Below, in pieces: positions 9,820 through 20,600 of a DNA stretch of 64,000 bases (position 1 is its first letter; every line of letters starts with the position of its first letter). The translations under genes were made by a program, and so were the position numbers. The DNA comes from Lineus longissimus (taxonomy: Eukaryota; Nemertea; Pilidiophora; Heteronemertea; Lineidae), in assembly GCF_910592395.1 (NCBI RefSeq), contig NC_088313.1:11136937-11200936 (forward strand), read 5' to 3'. The notes under the pieces were generated by a model. The model had not been told where the DNA came from. It worked only from the letters and a program-made list of their open reading frames with translations, and did not search any database.

Positions 9820-12800
9820 TTATGTGTTCGATGTGCTTTGTAGTACTTCGTGAAAGACAACATTTCTAGTTGGACATCTGGGTGTGTGCAGGGTGAGTCC
9901 AGTAGCGGATCCAACTCTAGAGAGAGCCACATATAACATCCCATGTGAGAATACATCTTCTTGTAAGTCAATGCCTATGGACTGGAATGTTTGGCCTTGG
10001 GCCTTGTTTATTGTCATCGCAAAGCATGGGCGCATCGGGAACTGTAGCCTTTGGAATTTAAATGGCAGGTCGCTGTCTGATGGTACCAGTGGAATTCGGG
10101 GTATGAAGGCATTTTCTCCTGAAGATGGGCCGTTTAGGATTGTGACCTCTAGGACGTTTGGGTATGTTTTGAAGATCGTGCAGCGTGTTCCGTTCGTGAT
10201 ATGCGGCGGGTTGAGAGAACGAAGAATGATCACTGGGCAGCCTTTTTTTAGCCGTAGGGTGTGTGGTGGGAGTCCTGGTATATCCAAAGAATCAAGGAAT
10301 TCTGTCGGGAAGTGGACTGCTTCTTCTGTTGTGAGCGTCTTATTGATGGCGGTGTATTTAAGTTCTTGGCCTGGGAATGCGCTGATGACTTCGTGATTGA
10401 TCTGGTTGACAGTGTTGTTGAGTGGCGCGAGGATAGCTCTTTCAAGGAGCCATTGTTTGTTCCTGTAGTTGGTTTGGATATCTGCGTAGATGGTGTGGAT
10501 CAAATCACTTAATGAGTCTGTTGTGCGGATGTTTTTCGGTAATGTAATTCTATCTGGTATTTCAGTAACAGGGTATTTGCCGTCGCCAATGGTCATGAGG
10601 AAGTCGGAGAATTGCTGTGGTTCCTCGTTTGAACTCAGTGTTGCACGCATGTTCGTTTGGAGGCGTAGTATTTGTATGTTTTGCCATAGGTAGGATTTCT
10701 TCAACGTCGCGTCGATGATGTTGGATTTGGTGCCGTTTTTGACTACAGGGAGTATTTGGCGGAAGTCTCCACATAAGATAGTGGGGATACCTCCAAATGG
10801 TTCCTGGTTCCCAGTAATGTCTTTGATCGTTCGGTCGATAGCTTCATAAACAGTTCTATGCGCCATTGGAGCTTCGTCTACTAAGATCAACTTGGCGTTG
10901 TTTATAACTTGAGCAAGAGTGGTACCTTTTCTTATGGCACATGTGGGCATGTCTCGGTTTTGGACATCCAGAGGCACTTTGAACATGGCATGAAGAGTCC
11001 TCTCTCCTGGAAGTAGGGTGGCTGCAATGCCACTTGATGCTGTTGCAATTGCGACTTGACCAGAAGACCGTACTTTGGCTAGCAATAGTTTCAGAAGATA
11101 CGTTTTGCCTGTGCCTCCTGGCGCATCGAGGAAGATGAGTCCTGGTTCAGCAGTGTCTACTTTGTTGACTAATCTGTTGTAGATGTTCTGTTGTTCGTCT
11201 GTCAATGTGGGTTGATGGAGCGCCACATATTGGTTTTGGTCTTCTACGGGGTAATTTGTGTAGCGTCTGTATTCAACAGTGTGGTCATTGTGTTGGACGC
11301 TTGGGATGGGTAATCCATACTTGTCCAGGGTTGTGCTGCCTGGCATTGAGAGTAGTTGTTTCTCTATCTCCTGAAGGCACTGATTGTGGCTGTCTTCTTG
11401 GTCCCCAGTTTTATGGATGAAGTCTTCAGCTAGTTGGTCGCGGAATTGCTGCCATAGTGATAGAGGGTTTCCAGGTTCACAGTTTACCAGGATGACAGTG
11501 AATAACTGTCGAAGTTGTGACGGGCTTTGGCTTTCACATGCTTCTTGTAATGCTCGCTGGAGATGCAAGTCATCCTCTATTAGTCCATGGGCTAGGCAGG
11601 CGTTGCGATATGAAGCATATGTTGTGCCATTGACTGTGAGAAGGGTGGCGTATGATGTAGGTCCACGTACATGGTGTAGAAGTATGCGGAGGTAGAAGCA
11701 TTCCATTTGCTTAGGATTTATAGTGTATACACGGCCGATGCATTTGCTTTTGAAAACACCAGGGTATTGTGGATGCACTGCACCTCGCTTACGGCGGTTC
11801 CACTGCTTCATTTGGCTGTTCCAAGTGTAGTATTGTGGAGTCTCAACATAAAGAAGTGTAGCTGCAAACGGATCAGTTTTGCAAAGGACGAAGAACTCAG
11901 TTAGTGTGGTTTTGGGTGGTGCACTTAGTGCATGTTGTAAGGCATTGTTGGCGTCGAAGTACACACGTTGTCCATTTTCGAGGTGTATGGCGAGTTGCAT
12001 GACTGGCGGGAAGTGTTCATGCATTGGGTAGCCTAAGATGCGGTGGGCTGCCTCCATACTGCTGACATATCTGGCATCTTGGTACTTTTTTATTTCATCC
12101 CTGTCGTTGTTCTGTATACTGAAAATGGCCTGGTCTGAGCCCTTATTCACATACTTCAGAACATACTTGATGCTCTTGATAGAGGAGCAAATTTCTACAT
12201 TGGTGTGGCAGTTCATTTGCCTCAGCAGCCAGGGGTTGAATGGTACAATCCAGCGATTGTCAATTTCGATTTCGTACGCTTGACTTTGTTGCTGTCGTCG
12301 AATTGTCAGAGTGTTGCCACCATCTTCAGGCATTCGTCGACGATATTTTGGGTAGCCATCTTTACCCTGTTCTGTTGCTTGCCTGAAGCTCTTTGGGAAG
12401 TCTTTTGTACATTTGCCTTCCTTCATGCATGGGCTTTTTGGGTTCAACGGCCCACACGGGCCATGCACCATGTTGGCTTTGACAATTTCGTGCAGCTGTT
12501 TGTCTTGAATGGAATCAGGAATTTCAGCAGATATGACAGAATCAATGACGTCAGGCGTGATTTTACTGGCAGGGGTTAGCCAGATAAGGAGATGTGCGTG
12601 AGGCAGCCCGCGTTTCTGAAATTCTACAGAATACAGCCATGCTTGTACATCTCCAAAGGCACCTTGTTTCAACAACTTCATCAGCACCTTCAACTTCTGG
12701 TTGAAGACTCTGACGACGACATCTGGTCGGTCTGTTGCGGCTTCATGAGGGAAGAGGTTGCTCAATATTTCAGGCCATTTTGGATTGGTTGTTGTGGTGA

Positions 12801-14082
12801 TGAATAAGCTTGGTCGGCCGAAAAGGCGGACGTAACTGATCGCATCCTGTTGTCTCTCGTGCATGTAACGTGGACCAGCTGTATATGAGGATGGTAGTAT
12901 GAAACGCTGACCAACGTTGCGTGGATCAGCATCATTGCTCAAGATGGAGTCACGTAGATTGTGATAGGAATCAGCTCGAAGTGATCGTTGTTCTCGGCGG
13001 AGGTATAGTAAGCGTTCAGTTTCAATTTTGCAATACACATCTACCAGGAATTGTTGGAAGAGGTGTCTACAATGAATGATGTAGTTATTTGGCCGGCACT
13101 GGAGATGGTATGCATAGTATTGCATTTGAGTCACTTTCTTGTTTGTTTCAGATTTTAAATAGATGCTGTAGCCGTCTGTGCCGTAAGGGAATAGAATTGG
13201 GTATTGTAGCGCATCATACGCTCTGTGTAGTTCTGAGATATGCTGCAAATGTCCTGAACGTTGGTGCAGTATGATGTCTCTTGTGGCTGTAGGTTCATTA
13301 GGCATTAGGATACCGACATCGTCCCCGGATGGTGCATTGTATCGACGTGGATGTTCCTTCTGAGGTGTTTTGTCTTCATGAATTACAACTCGTAGGTCTT
13401 GTGACTCCTGGAGAGAGAGGTATTCAACTGCACTTTTCAACTGTCGGATGTATTTATTCTGTGCATGTAGGAGTGAATTGAGCCCATTGATGAGGTGAGT
13501 TCTTAAGTTTCCATTGCCAGTAATGCTCTGACGGTGTTTGAGTTCGTGTGATAGGTTTTGGACGAAGTATATTTGGAGGAACTGTGGCTGTGCAGTGGCA
13601 TCTGGGTACAAATCACCGATGCGATGGCATACTTGACCTTGGATAGTATAGGTTGGATTCCAACCTGGAAGGAGAAATCGGTTGCATCCGAAGGACGTCA
13701 TTTGAAAGGCAGAGTTGTATGAACGGATGTTTTGTAGGAAATGCGTTGAATCTGCATTTGCATTGGATATGAGCGAGTTCAAGTATGGGGGAGGAGTTGG
13801 ATGTTCAGGCAATTTTAGCTTGCCATTATTGCAACAGAATCCTGGTGTCTCTCCTTTGAATTTTACGGCTTTGCAATGTCTGCACTGAATGTTCATGGGA
13901 CCTATAACTGTGGAATGAACGAAGCTGTCCTCATTGTACGAATATGCTGGTGGAGCAGATGTTGGGGCTGGTTCCAGTGTACGACGACTTGCATTTTCTG
14001 ATGTATTTCGAGTTGTTTGTGATCGTTTGGCAGCGGGGCTCTTTCGATCCAGGGATGATTTTCGTTTCCCGTGTGCTGGCAT
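9820..14082 (-). CDS. Helitron RepHel protein (HUH endonuclease + PIF1-like helicase)
   Basis: The 1,420-residue protein runs without a stop. An N-terminal zinc-binding segment has CRHC and, about 20 residues on, FCC. The Rep endonuclease has the HUH motif in LPHAHLLIWL (about residue 494) and the two-tyrosine motif YVLKYVNKG (about 640). The helicase has Walker A GGTGKT (about 988), Walker B LVDEAP (about 1068), LCGDFRQILPVV, and late motifs with INKAQGQTFQ and LYVALSRV. These are the parts needed to nick, transfer and unwind DNA in Helitron rolling-circle transposition, which acts in the nucleus. The ATG at 14082 lies 23 bases inside the inferred element end. All key residues are present, so the element may be, or recently was, active. 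Confidence 0.95.
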   Translation of the reverse strand: MPAHGKRKSSLDRKSPAAKRSQTTRNTSENASRRTLEPAPTSAPPAYSYNEDSFVHSTVIGPMNIQCRHCKAVKFKGETPGFCCNNGKLKLPEHPTPPPYLNSLISNANADSTHFLQNIRSYNSAFQMTSFGCNRFLLPGWNPTYTIQGQVCHRIGDLYPDATAQPQFLQIYFVQNLSHELKHRQSITGNGNLRTHLINGLNSLLHAQNKYIRQLKSAVEYLSLQESQDLRVVIHEDKTPQKEHPRRYNAPSGDDVGILMPNEPTATRDIILHQRSGHLQHISELHRAYDALQYPILFPYGTDGYSIYLKSETNKKVTQMQYYAYHLQCRPNNYIIHCRHLFQQFLVDVYCKIETERLLYLRREQRSLRADSYHNLRDSILSNDADPRNVGQRFILPSSYTAGPRYMHERQQDAISYVRLFGRPSLFITTTTNPKWPEILSNLFPHEAATDRPDVVVRVFNQKLKVLMKLLKQGAFGDVQAWLYSVEFQKRGLPHAHLLIWLTPASKITPDVIDSVISAEIPDSIQDKQLHEIVKANMVHGPCGPLNPKSPCMKEGKCTKDFPKSFRQATEQGKDGYPKYRRRMPEDGGNTLTIRRQQQSQAYEIEIDNRWIVPFNPWLLRQMNCHTNVEICSSIKSIKYVLKYVNKGSDQAIFSIQNNDRDEIKKYQDARYVSSMEAAHRILGYPMHEHFPPVMQLAIHLENGQRVYFDANNALQHALSAPPKTTLTEFFVLCKTDPFAATLLYVETPQYYTWNSQMKQWNRRKRGAVHPQYPGVFKSKCIGRVYTINPKQMECFYLRILLHHVRGPTSYATLLTVNGTTYASYRNACLAHGLIEDDLHLQRALQEACESQSPSQLRQLFTVILVNCEPGNPLSLWQQFRDQLAEDFIHKTGDQEDSHNQCLQEIEKQLLSMPGSTTLDKYGLPIPSVQHNDHTVEYRRYTNYPVEDQNQYVALHQPTLTDEQQNIYNRLVNKVDTAEPGLIFLDAPGGTGKTYLLKLLLAKVRSSGQVAIATASSGIAATLLPGERTLHAMFKVPLDVQNRDMPTCAIRKGTTLAQVINNAKLILVDEAPMAHRTVYEAIDRTIKDITGNQEPFGGIPTILCGDFRQILPVVKNGTKSNIIDATLKKSYLWQNIQILRLQTNMRATLSSNEEPQQFSDFLMTIGDGKYPVTEIPDRITLPKNIRTTDSLSDLIHTIYADIQTNYRNKQWLLERAILAPLNNTVNQINHEVISAFPGQELKYTAINKTLTTEEAVHFPTEFLDSLDIPGLPPHTLRLKKGCPVIILRSLNPPHITNGTRCTIFKTYPNVLEVTILNGPSSGENAFIPRIPLVPSDSDLPFKFQRLQFPMRPCFAMTINKAQGQTFQSIGIDLQEDVFSHGMLYVALSRVGSATGLTLHTPRCPTRNVVFHEVLQSTSNT

Positions 14083-14149
14083 TGTTGAGTTTTTATATTA
14101 AGAGATCTGAAGGGGAGTTGAAAAAGAAAGGAGTGAGGACGGCATGTTT

Positions 14150-14226
14150 ACAAACATCAATATCTTGTATTTATTATTCCAAAATAAAAAACATCAATAT
14201 CTTGTATTTATTATTCCAAAATAAAT
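14150..14226. repeat. Tandem 38-bp duplication with poly(A) signals
   Basis: A unit containing AACATCAATATCTTGTATTT occurs twice, about 38 bp apart. On the minus strand each copy contains AATAAA, just downstream of the stop codon of the gene at 14240-14839, so the repeat probably carries that gene's polyadenylation signal in duplicate. Confidence 0.6.
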
Positions 14227-14239
14227 GAATCAGTGGTAA

Positions 14240-14839
14240 TTAGTCTTTTGGTGTCGCCTTTCCACTCGCAGCCTCATCTTCGTTTTTGATTGGGGTGGAG
14301 ATCATTGAGAAGTCTGTACTGTTGAGGGTGTCGTCGAAGCTCTGGCTCAAAGTGTCATCATCAACCTCATCCCACAGATCCTGAGAAGCAGTGGGTGTGG
14401 AAGATGGTGATGGTATTGTTGGCCTCATGGCAGCGGCATCAGGAACAGCATATGAGGGAGATTGAGTCAGCTGAGGCGTGGCCAGTGTTGTCGCCTTGAG
14501 TGAGGTGGTGGCGGTGGCGGCGGCGGCGGCGGCTTTTGGCGGCTGGGGTTTGGTAGTGTAGCAGACCTTCTTCGCTGTTGGTGTTGATTTTGGATTGGCC
14601 TTCCGCTTGTTGTCAGCTATGAGGTTGTCTTTTAATAGGTTGGCATTGATTAATGCTGCGTTTAGTGACAGGTTAAACTGTGCTCCAAGAGAGTGAAAGT
14701 CAAGCTGGTTTGATGGTGTGCCAGTCCAGGACTTTACCTGTATATCCATGAGTTTGTTGTTGACTGTTTTTTGTAGACTGCTGAGATGCTTGATGAGGGC
14801 AACTATTCGGCAGTGGGGTGGCATCTGATTGGAGGACAT
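14240..14839 (-). CDS. Unknown protein, Ala/Thr/Pro-rich, possible second gene of a mobile element
   Basis: The frame is open upstream to 14899, but a strong splice acceptor (TTTCTTCCAG) directly precedes the ATG at 14839. I therefore start the protein there: 199 residues beginning MSSNQMPPHC. The first 30 residues look helical (IVALIKHLSSLQKTVNNKL). The middle has KRKANPK...AKK basic patches and an Ala/Thr/Pro-rich low-complexity run, and the C-terminus is acidic (WDEVDDDTL). A 97-nt upstream exon at 15060-15156, with a CAAA|GTAAG donor, would be 5' untranslated. The gene's 5' part is triplicated (14743-16056). I do not recognise the family. It lies between a Helitron and the PHD-finger gene, and its relation to either is unknown. 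Confidence 0.5.
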   Translation of the reverse strand: MSSNQMPPHCRIVALIKHLSSLQKTVNNKLMDIQVKSWTGTPSNQLDFHSLGAQFNLSLNAALINANLLKDNLIADNKRKANPKSTPTAKKVCYTTKPQPPKAAAAAATATTSLKATTLATPQLTQSPSYAVPDAAAMRPTIPSPSSTPTASQDLWDEVDDDTLSQSFDDTLNSTDFSMISTPIKNEDEAASGKATPKD

Positions 14840-16056
14840 CTGGAAGAAAGTGGGGGAAAATGATAAAGGAATGGACTTGAATGATGGGTGAATGTCCAAG
14901 GCACATGGTGGGGGTGAGCCACAGCTGATGACCCTGATTTTATCGGGTTTGTTTTATTCTACTTTGGTGAGCACAGGCTGTGGCGCCCTGGTTGCGTGAG
15001 TTAGTATTGAGGCAGGTCCTGATTTTATCCTTTGCAAGAACCATTGAAATGTAACTTACTTTGACTGCTGTGACAATTGGGTGACTATGAGCAGCACTAT
15101 GCTATTATATTCTGATCGCTGTAGGGGGCCTAGGTACAATGGCATGAATGGCAGGCCTGAAAAAGGGAAACAATGGCAAATATCCATGAGTTTGTTGTTG
15201 ACTGTTTTTTGTAGACTGCTGAGATGCTTGATGAGGGCAACTATTCGGCAGTGGGGTGGCATCTAATTGGAGGACATCTGGAAGAAAGTGGGGGAAAATG
15301 ATAAAGGAATGGACTTGAATGATGGGTGAATGTCCAAGGCACATGGTGGGGGTGAGCCACAGCTGATGACCCTGATTTTATCGGGTTTGTTTTATTCTAC
15401 TTTGGTGAGCACAGGCTGTGGCGCCCTGGTTGCGTGAGTTAGTATTGAGGCAGGTCCTGATTTTATCCTTTGCAAGAACCATTGAAATGTAACTTACTTT
15501 GACTGCTGTGACAATTGGGTGACTATGAGCAGCACTATGCTATTATATTCTGATCGCTGTAGGGGGCCTAGGTACAATGGCATGAATGGCAGGCCTGAAA
15601 AAGGGAAACAATGGCAAATATCCATGAGTTTGTTGTTGACTGTTTTTTGTAGACTGCTGAGATGCTTGATGAGGGCAACTATTCGGCAGTTGGGTGGCAT
15701 CTAATTGGAGGACATCTGGAAGAAAGTGGGGGAAAATGATAAAGGAATGGACTTGAATGATGGGTGAATGTCCAAGGCACATGGTGGGGGTGAGCCACAG
15801 CTGATGACCCTGATTTTATCGGGTTTGTTTTATTCTACTTTGGTGAGCACAGGCTGTCGCGCCCTGGTTGCGTGAGTTAGTATTGAGGCAGGTCCTGATT
15901 TTACCCTTTGCAAGAACCATTGAAATGTAACTTACTTTGACTGCTGTGACAATTGGGTGACTATGAGCAGCACTATGCTATTATATTCTGATCGCTGTAG
16001 GGGGCCTAGGTACAATGGCATGAATGGCAGGCCTGAAAAAGGGAAACAATGGCAAA
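14743..16056 (-). repeat. Three tandem 438-bp units covering the 5' half of a gene
   Basis: Units at 14743-15180, 15181-15618 and 15619-16056 are almost identical, with single-base differences such as ATCTGATT/ATCTAATT and TGTGGCGCC/TGTCGCGCC. On the minus strand each unit holds a CTTTTTCAG acceptor, a 97-nt exon with a GTAAG donor, a TTTCTTCCAG acceptor and the start of the coding exon. Only the unit nearest 14743 joins the rest of the coding exon. The near identity indicates a recent event. Confidence 0.95.
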
Positions 16057-17340
16057 TGAGGAATTTGTGGAATTTAAAAAAAAAGAATGGAACAGCCTCC
16101 CTAAGATGGAGCACTAAGAACCATCCATCGATGCATCCAGCACAAAAGCACATCTAAACTTCCACAGGTCACAGTTAAGATGTACCCATCATGATTACAC
16201 CACATTTACCCCATCCCAGGCACAGAAATTAGGATGTAGGCTACATGTAGTAGGGCCTATCCAGCTCTGCCTCTGGCTGGCTGGCTTAACTTAACTTGCC
16301 AATCCACAGAAGCAGCCCTATTAATGACCACCGGCACCGCTATACTGATAACGACTACACAGTACACATTTATAAGCCTAGCCCTAACAAACATGCATAT
16401 CATCCATGATGTTACGGCCATGGACATCACATGATTGATGGTAGGCCCTAGCATTTTCATTTTCATTTTGGCACACACAAAACAATCTATCCAGCACTTC
16501 TTCCTAACTTGCAAAAGCAGCATAAAGCAGCACAATGCCTGCCACACGCCTGCACAGCACAATAGCACTTCAGTGTGCTAATTCATGTCATTTTCCTACC
16601 TATTGTTCGAGTTTTACAAAGCAACCATGTCTTTGCAGAGGAACAAAAAGTCTTGCACACTGGATTAATATGAAGGCAACAACAGTGCACTTCTAAAGGT
16701 ACTTACCTGTGTGCGAGACTATTAGTTCCAACCTCCTACAGCCAGGTATCAGGATTATCCAGTGGGCTTCCCTATGTCTAAAAATAGAATCCAGTGGGCT
16801 TCCCTATGTCTAAAAATAGAATGTGCAGCTCAACAAAGGATTTCCTTGTCAAAAGCACATTTTACATGTAAATTTCTTCAATTTCACATGCCTAAAACCT
16901 CACTGGCAGTTCTATCCACTCACAGATAGTTACCAAATTGCTGTCGCTGTTTTCAATCTCTAGAAGGAGTTCATCACAGAATCGGACTTCCTCTCTTATT
17001 GTATAGATTCCAAGTATTCTTGATGATACTATTATCCTTCACAGAGAATATTGCTGTCCTGATGCACAACCAGCAACAAACAGATGAAGACAGAAGACAG
17101 AGATAAAGACAAAATCGTGCACACCTGATTTCCAAGATGTGTACATTTAATTCATAATGCTCAATTCATTTCCACAATATATTCATTTTAGTTTTCAGAT
17201 TTCAAAAACTAGGCTGGCTGGCTCAGTTGCACCAAATATCAAATAAAAATCAATGGGTGGGTACCCGCCATATCAGTGGTTGTAACCAGTTTTGAGTGGT
17301 GTAATGGGAAAGTTTGTCATGGAAAAAACCACGGAACTGC
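16057..17340. other. Unannotated stretch with a 33-bp tandem duplication
   Basis: No supported gene. ATCCAGTGGGCTTCCC and its following bases are duplicated in tandem at about 16757-16823. Confidence 0.4.
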
Positions 17341-17357
17341 ATTTCAAATGGAAGAAA

Positions 17358-17660
17358 TTACTCGGGCCTGGGTAGTTTGCATACTCTACACAGAGCCCTT
17401 TTCTTTTCTGGATCTGCATCGATGGCATACTTTCCACCACAGCCTGCAGTTGAAATGCAGTTCCGTGGTTTCTTCGGAGAGACAAATTTTGAGTTTGCTG
17501 TGGAGTGGAGGTGGTGGTCTCTAAATACCAGAGACAGCTGCTGGGTCTTGCAACGGATGGTGCAATACGTCCTTGATTTTGCATTGATGACTCTGTGCAC
17601 AGACTCCATCCCCGACTCGGTAAAAAGACCAACACTCCTCCATTTCACAGCAAACTCGGG
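17358..17660 (-). CDS. Third exon, last part: catalytic Glu block and zinc ribbon
   Basis: This frame carries WRSVGLFTESGMESVHRV, where the Glu of ESVH (codon at 17604-17606) aligns with the conserved Glu of related proteins and could complete a DDE triad. It then has helical sequence and CISTAGC...CRVC, a likely C-terminal zinc ribbon, and stops at PRPE. It is joined to the preceding frame only if one C of CCC near 17659 is ignored. Confidence 0.6.
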   Translation of the reverse strand, partial: PEFAVKWRSVGLFTESGMESVHRVINAKSRTYCTIRCKTQQLSLVFRDHHLHSTANSKFVSPKKPRNCISTAGCGGKYAIDADPEKKRALCRVCKLPRPE

Positions 17661-20600
17661 TATGTGGAAGATAAGTGTGGAGCTTGGGGGTTATGCTCCG
17701 CTTGGGGAACAACCGTGGATATAACACCCCCAACTCCCAGCACATTTTAGAGAGACGCTCAACTTCCTCATCTCCCAGGAATCGGGAGGCAAAGACAAGG
17801 CTGTGGATGCTGCTAAGTAAAACCAGTGCCTCATAAAACCCTGCCAGCTTTTCTTGGTGTTCTTGAAAAGCACTGGCCAAGAGCATGGGGTTGTCACATC
17901 GGTCGTTGACTTTTAGCATCTTCTGGATGTGATTACCCACGAAGCTTTGCGAATGATATGCTTGTTTGTCAACGCCGAGTGACTTCAGACGATCTTCCAA
18001 GCTGGTTTGTATCGGCCCCATCTCTTTCTTGACCTGCTCGTACACTTTACCCAATGCCTTCTCCAAAGTCATGGCTGTTTTCACTTCAGCATCCAGGCTC
18101 CGCTCTGATTGGAGGACAATGGACTGCAGGTAGGTTGCCATGTCCATGGCATTGGCACCACCAAGATTTGTGCATATTGGACAAGTGTATGCCACACCAG
18201 CCCCAGGCACTTGGGACAATTGCACAATGCCCACACACAGATTGTGAAGCCACAACCTGCAAGTTTCACAAAACACCCAGTTCAGGTTGCCTGATTGGTC
18301 GGTATCCTCAGCAAGCTTCCTGCCTTGGGGAGTGTCAACAATGCAGGTTGTGGCCTCACACGGATCTTCATTATTAGGCCTGTTCCTTCGTCTTTGTCCC
18401 GCTTCCTCATAAGCGGAGACAACAGATTTTTCCTGTTTCACACGGGCTCTTAAATCTGAAACGACCACTTTCTGCTGATTGACCTGTTCAGTCAATGTCT
18501 CCCACTGCTCATGAAGTTGAGGGTTATGTGCCCCCATGCCTGCTCTGTCTAGTTCAATAGCTGACTCTTCCATCATTTTCCACAGGTCTTGAACCACTCC
18601 AAGATAGATATGGAGTGGCAGAGGGGACACCTGAATAATTTCGGTGGGGAACAACACGTCATTGTAGATGCTGTTGTGACGCTTGGCACTGGACCGGTTG
18701 TTCCCTGGCTCCGCCGAAAAATTCAGAAAATCCTCCCGGATCATTGCCAAAGTACGTGGAGTGTACTGGCACTTGTCCACAAGAACACCCTGATCATTTA
18801 ACATCTTTGGTGTGTGGGGGGATCCATCAAACCTGCGGAGGTCTTCCTGTTGAACTAGACAAAACAAGCATGGGAACTTCGCAGATTGCCCCATGTGAAC
18901 AAATACCGCAGAAAGAAACTTGTAGTCACCAACCACAAACTTTGTTACAGGTTTCTGAATGCCATCTGTTGTCTCCAGGGTTTCAAGATCAGCAAATTGC
19001 TGGGAGTACATCGAAAACATTGCTCTCAGATTGTCCTCAGTGTCAGTGGCTTCATAGAAAGACAAATACTGAGTATTTTCAGCACTGTTGCCATTGACAA
19101 TGTTGGCAATCTGAAAGCAAAGTTTTGTAGAAGTGCCACCCTTGTCCCCACCCAGTTTAACAAAAATCTGATCTTGAAACTCAGGAGGCATACTTATGAG
19201 ATTCTCCTCCTGACTTTGAAAAAATGCCTCAATAGGCTTTTTCATATCACTCACCCTTACAAATGGGACATCAACGAGCTGATCATGATCAGAGGCTTTA
19301 TCTTTTCTCAACCTGGCAGTGCCAACCTCCAATATGGATTGGCAACTCAGGAATCTCTTGGCCTGCTCCTCGCGCATCTGAGCTTCAGAAGCAACAATCC
19401 TGATACCATGGTGATCAAAGAAATTCCTGAGTTGCCGAAACTTATAGAAGGGGAGGTTGAGTAATAATTTGAGATCAAGCGACTGCTCAACATTTAGTTG
19501 AGTTGAATACGACAACTCTGCCTCTTTGAAAGCACCCACTGCTATCTCTGGATGCTTCCTCATCATCTGGCCAAGAACTAAGATCAAGTCTTTATCATTG
19601 GTAGCACTACCACTCTTGCTACTGAGGAGGGTCAGAAATTGGTAAAGCTGTTCAGCTCTTTTTTTAAGGGTTTGAAAAGATACCCTAGTAGCTTCAGTAT
19701 CCTTGAGTGATATTTCTACTAATGATGAACCCTTGGTCTTCGTATCTGGCTTCCTAACAAAGACCAACCCTCCTTCTCGTCTGGTCACTTCAAGGTACTT
19801 CGATCTTTCAAGCAAGAGTTTTTCAATCTCTTTTTTTCCTTTCATTTAATTCCAATTCTGAGCTCAAAATTTTGGAGTCTTTGCTCTCTGAATCCTCTAC
19901 AGATTCCTTTGAGTGTTGAAGGAGCCGTTCAACTTCTAGCCGTAGTGCTTGGTTCTCCTTCTCTAACATTTCTAGTTTGGCACCATATGCCTTTCTCTGG
20001 ATGACCAACTCCAGGCGCAACTTATTTACTTCGAAGTCTTTTAATGCTAAGGCCTCATTAAGCCCCACATTGCTGTTTTTTAGGGTAGTAATCGTCTCGG
20101 ACGCCACCTTCCCACTACATACCAGATCACAGATACTGTTCTGCTGGGCCACAACCTGCTTTAAATCCTGCTGATGGAGTTCCTGCAGGATCAGAAGCTG
20201 CTCCTGTAACTCAACCTGGTCATTCGCTGCTTCCTCAACAGCTTTCATGAGACCATTGTATGCATTGTTGAGGCCATTATAATCTCTCCGCAGCTTTTGG
20301 AACAGGGCAATAATATCGGGAAGGTGGGTCGCATCTAAGTTGGCCATCACTGGTCAACAGAAAAAAAATCAAAGTCTAAGCAATTTGATTTAGATCTGGT
20401 TTGAAAAACCAGGCCAGTCCCCGCCCCGCGGTACGCCTGCCTGGTTTGGTGTTGAATGCACAATAATACGAATTCATAGCAATGGCACAGACAAAGCGAA
20501 GCAAAATAAAAGCAAGGGCAAGTTTACCACACAGAAGACTAGACATGAAGTGCAGGTTGGCGAGTAGCTATTTGAGCAAAGCAAGTGAACCACAACCAGT

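Larger units (their letters stand above)
9761..14105 (-). mobile_element. Autonomous Helitron, both termini visible
   Basis: On the minus strand the element starts with TCTCTTAATATAAAAACTC (14105 downward), preceded by A. It ends with a perfect hairpin on ACCCACC/GGTGGGT, seven bases and then CTAG (9764-9761), followed by T. Insertion between A and T with TC...CTAG ends and a subterminal 3' hairpin is the canonical Helitron signature. The span of 4,345 bp is filled almost entirely by one 1,420-codon Rep-helicase gene starting 23 bases from the 5' end. The 3' end is very secure. The 5' end is inferred from the TC motif and the A/T flanks. Confidence 0.8.

Noticed and set aside
9884-13274. Many plus-strand ORFs of 60-170 codons
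   Set aside because: They are antisense shadows of the intact Helitron Rep-helicase on the minus strand and contain no domain signature.
15056-16157. Repeated ORFs of 61-79 codons in both strands
   Set aside because: They arise three times only because the 438-bp unit is triplicated. The splice signals better explain the coding content.
17276-19464. Plus-strand ORFs up to 192 codons opposite the PHD-finger gene
   Set aside because: They are shadows of the minus-strand coding exon with no recognisable motif.
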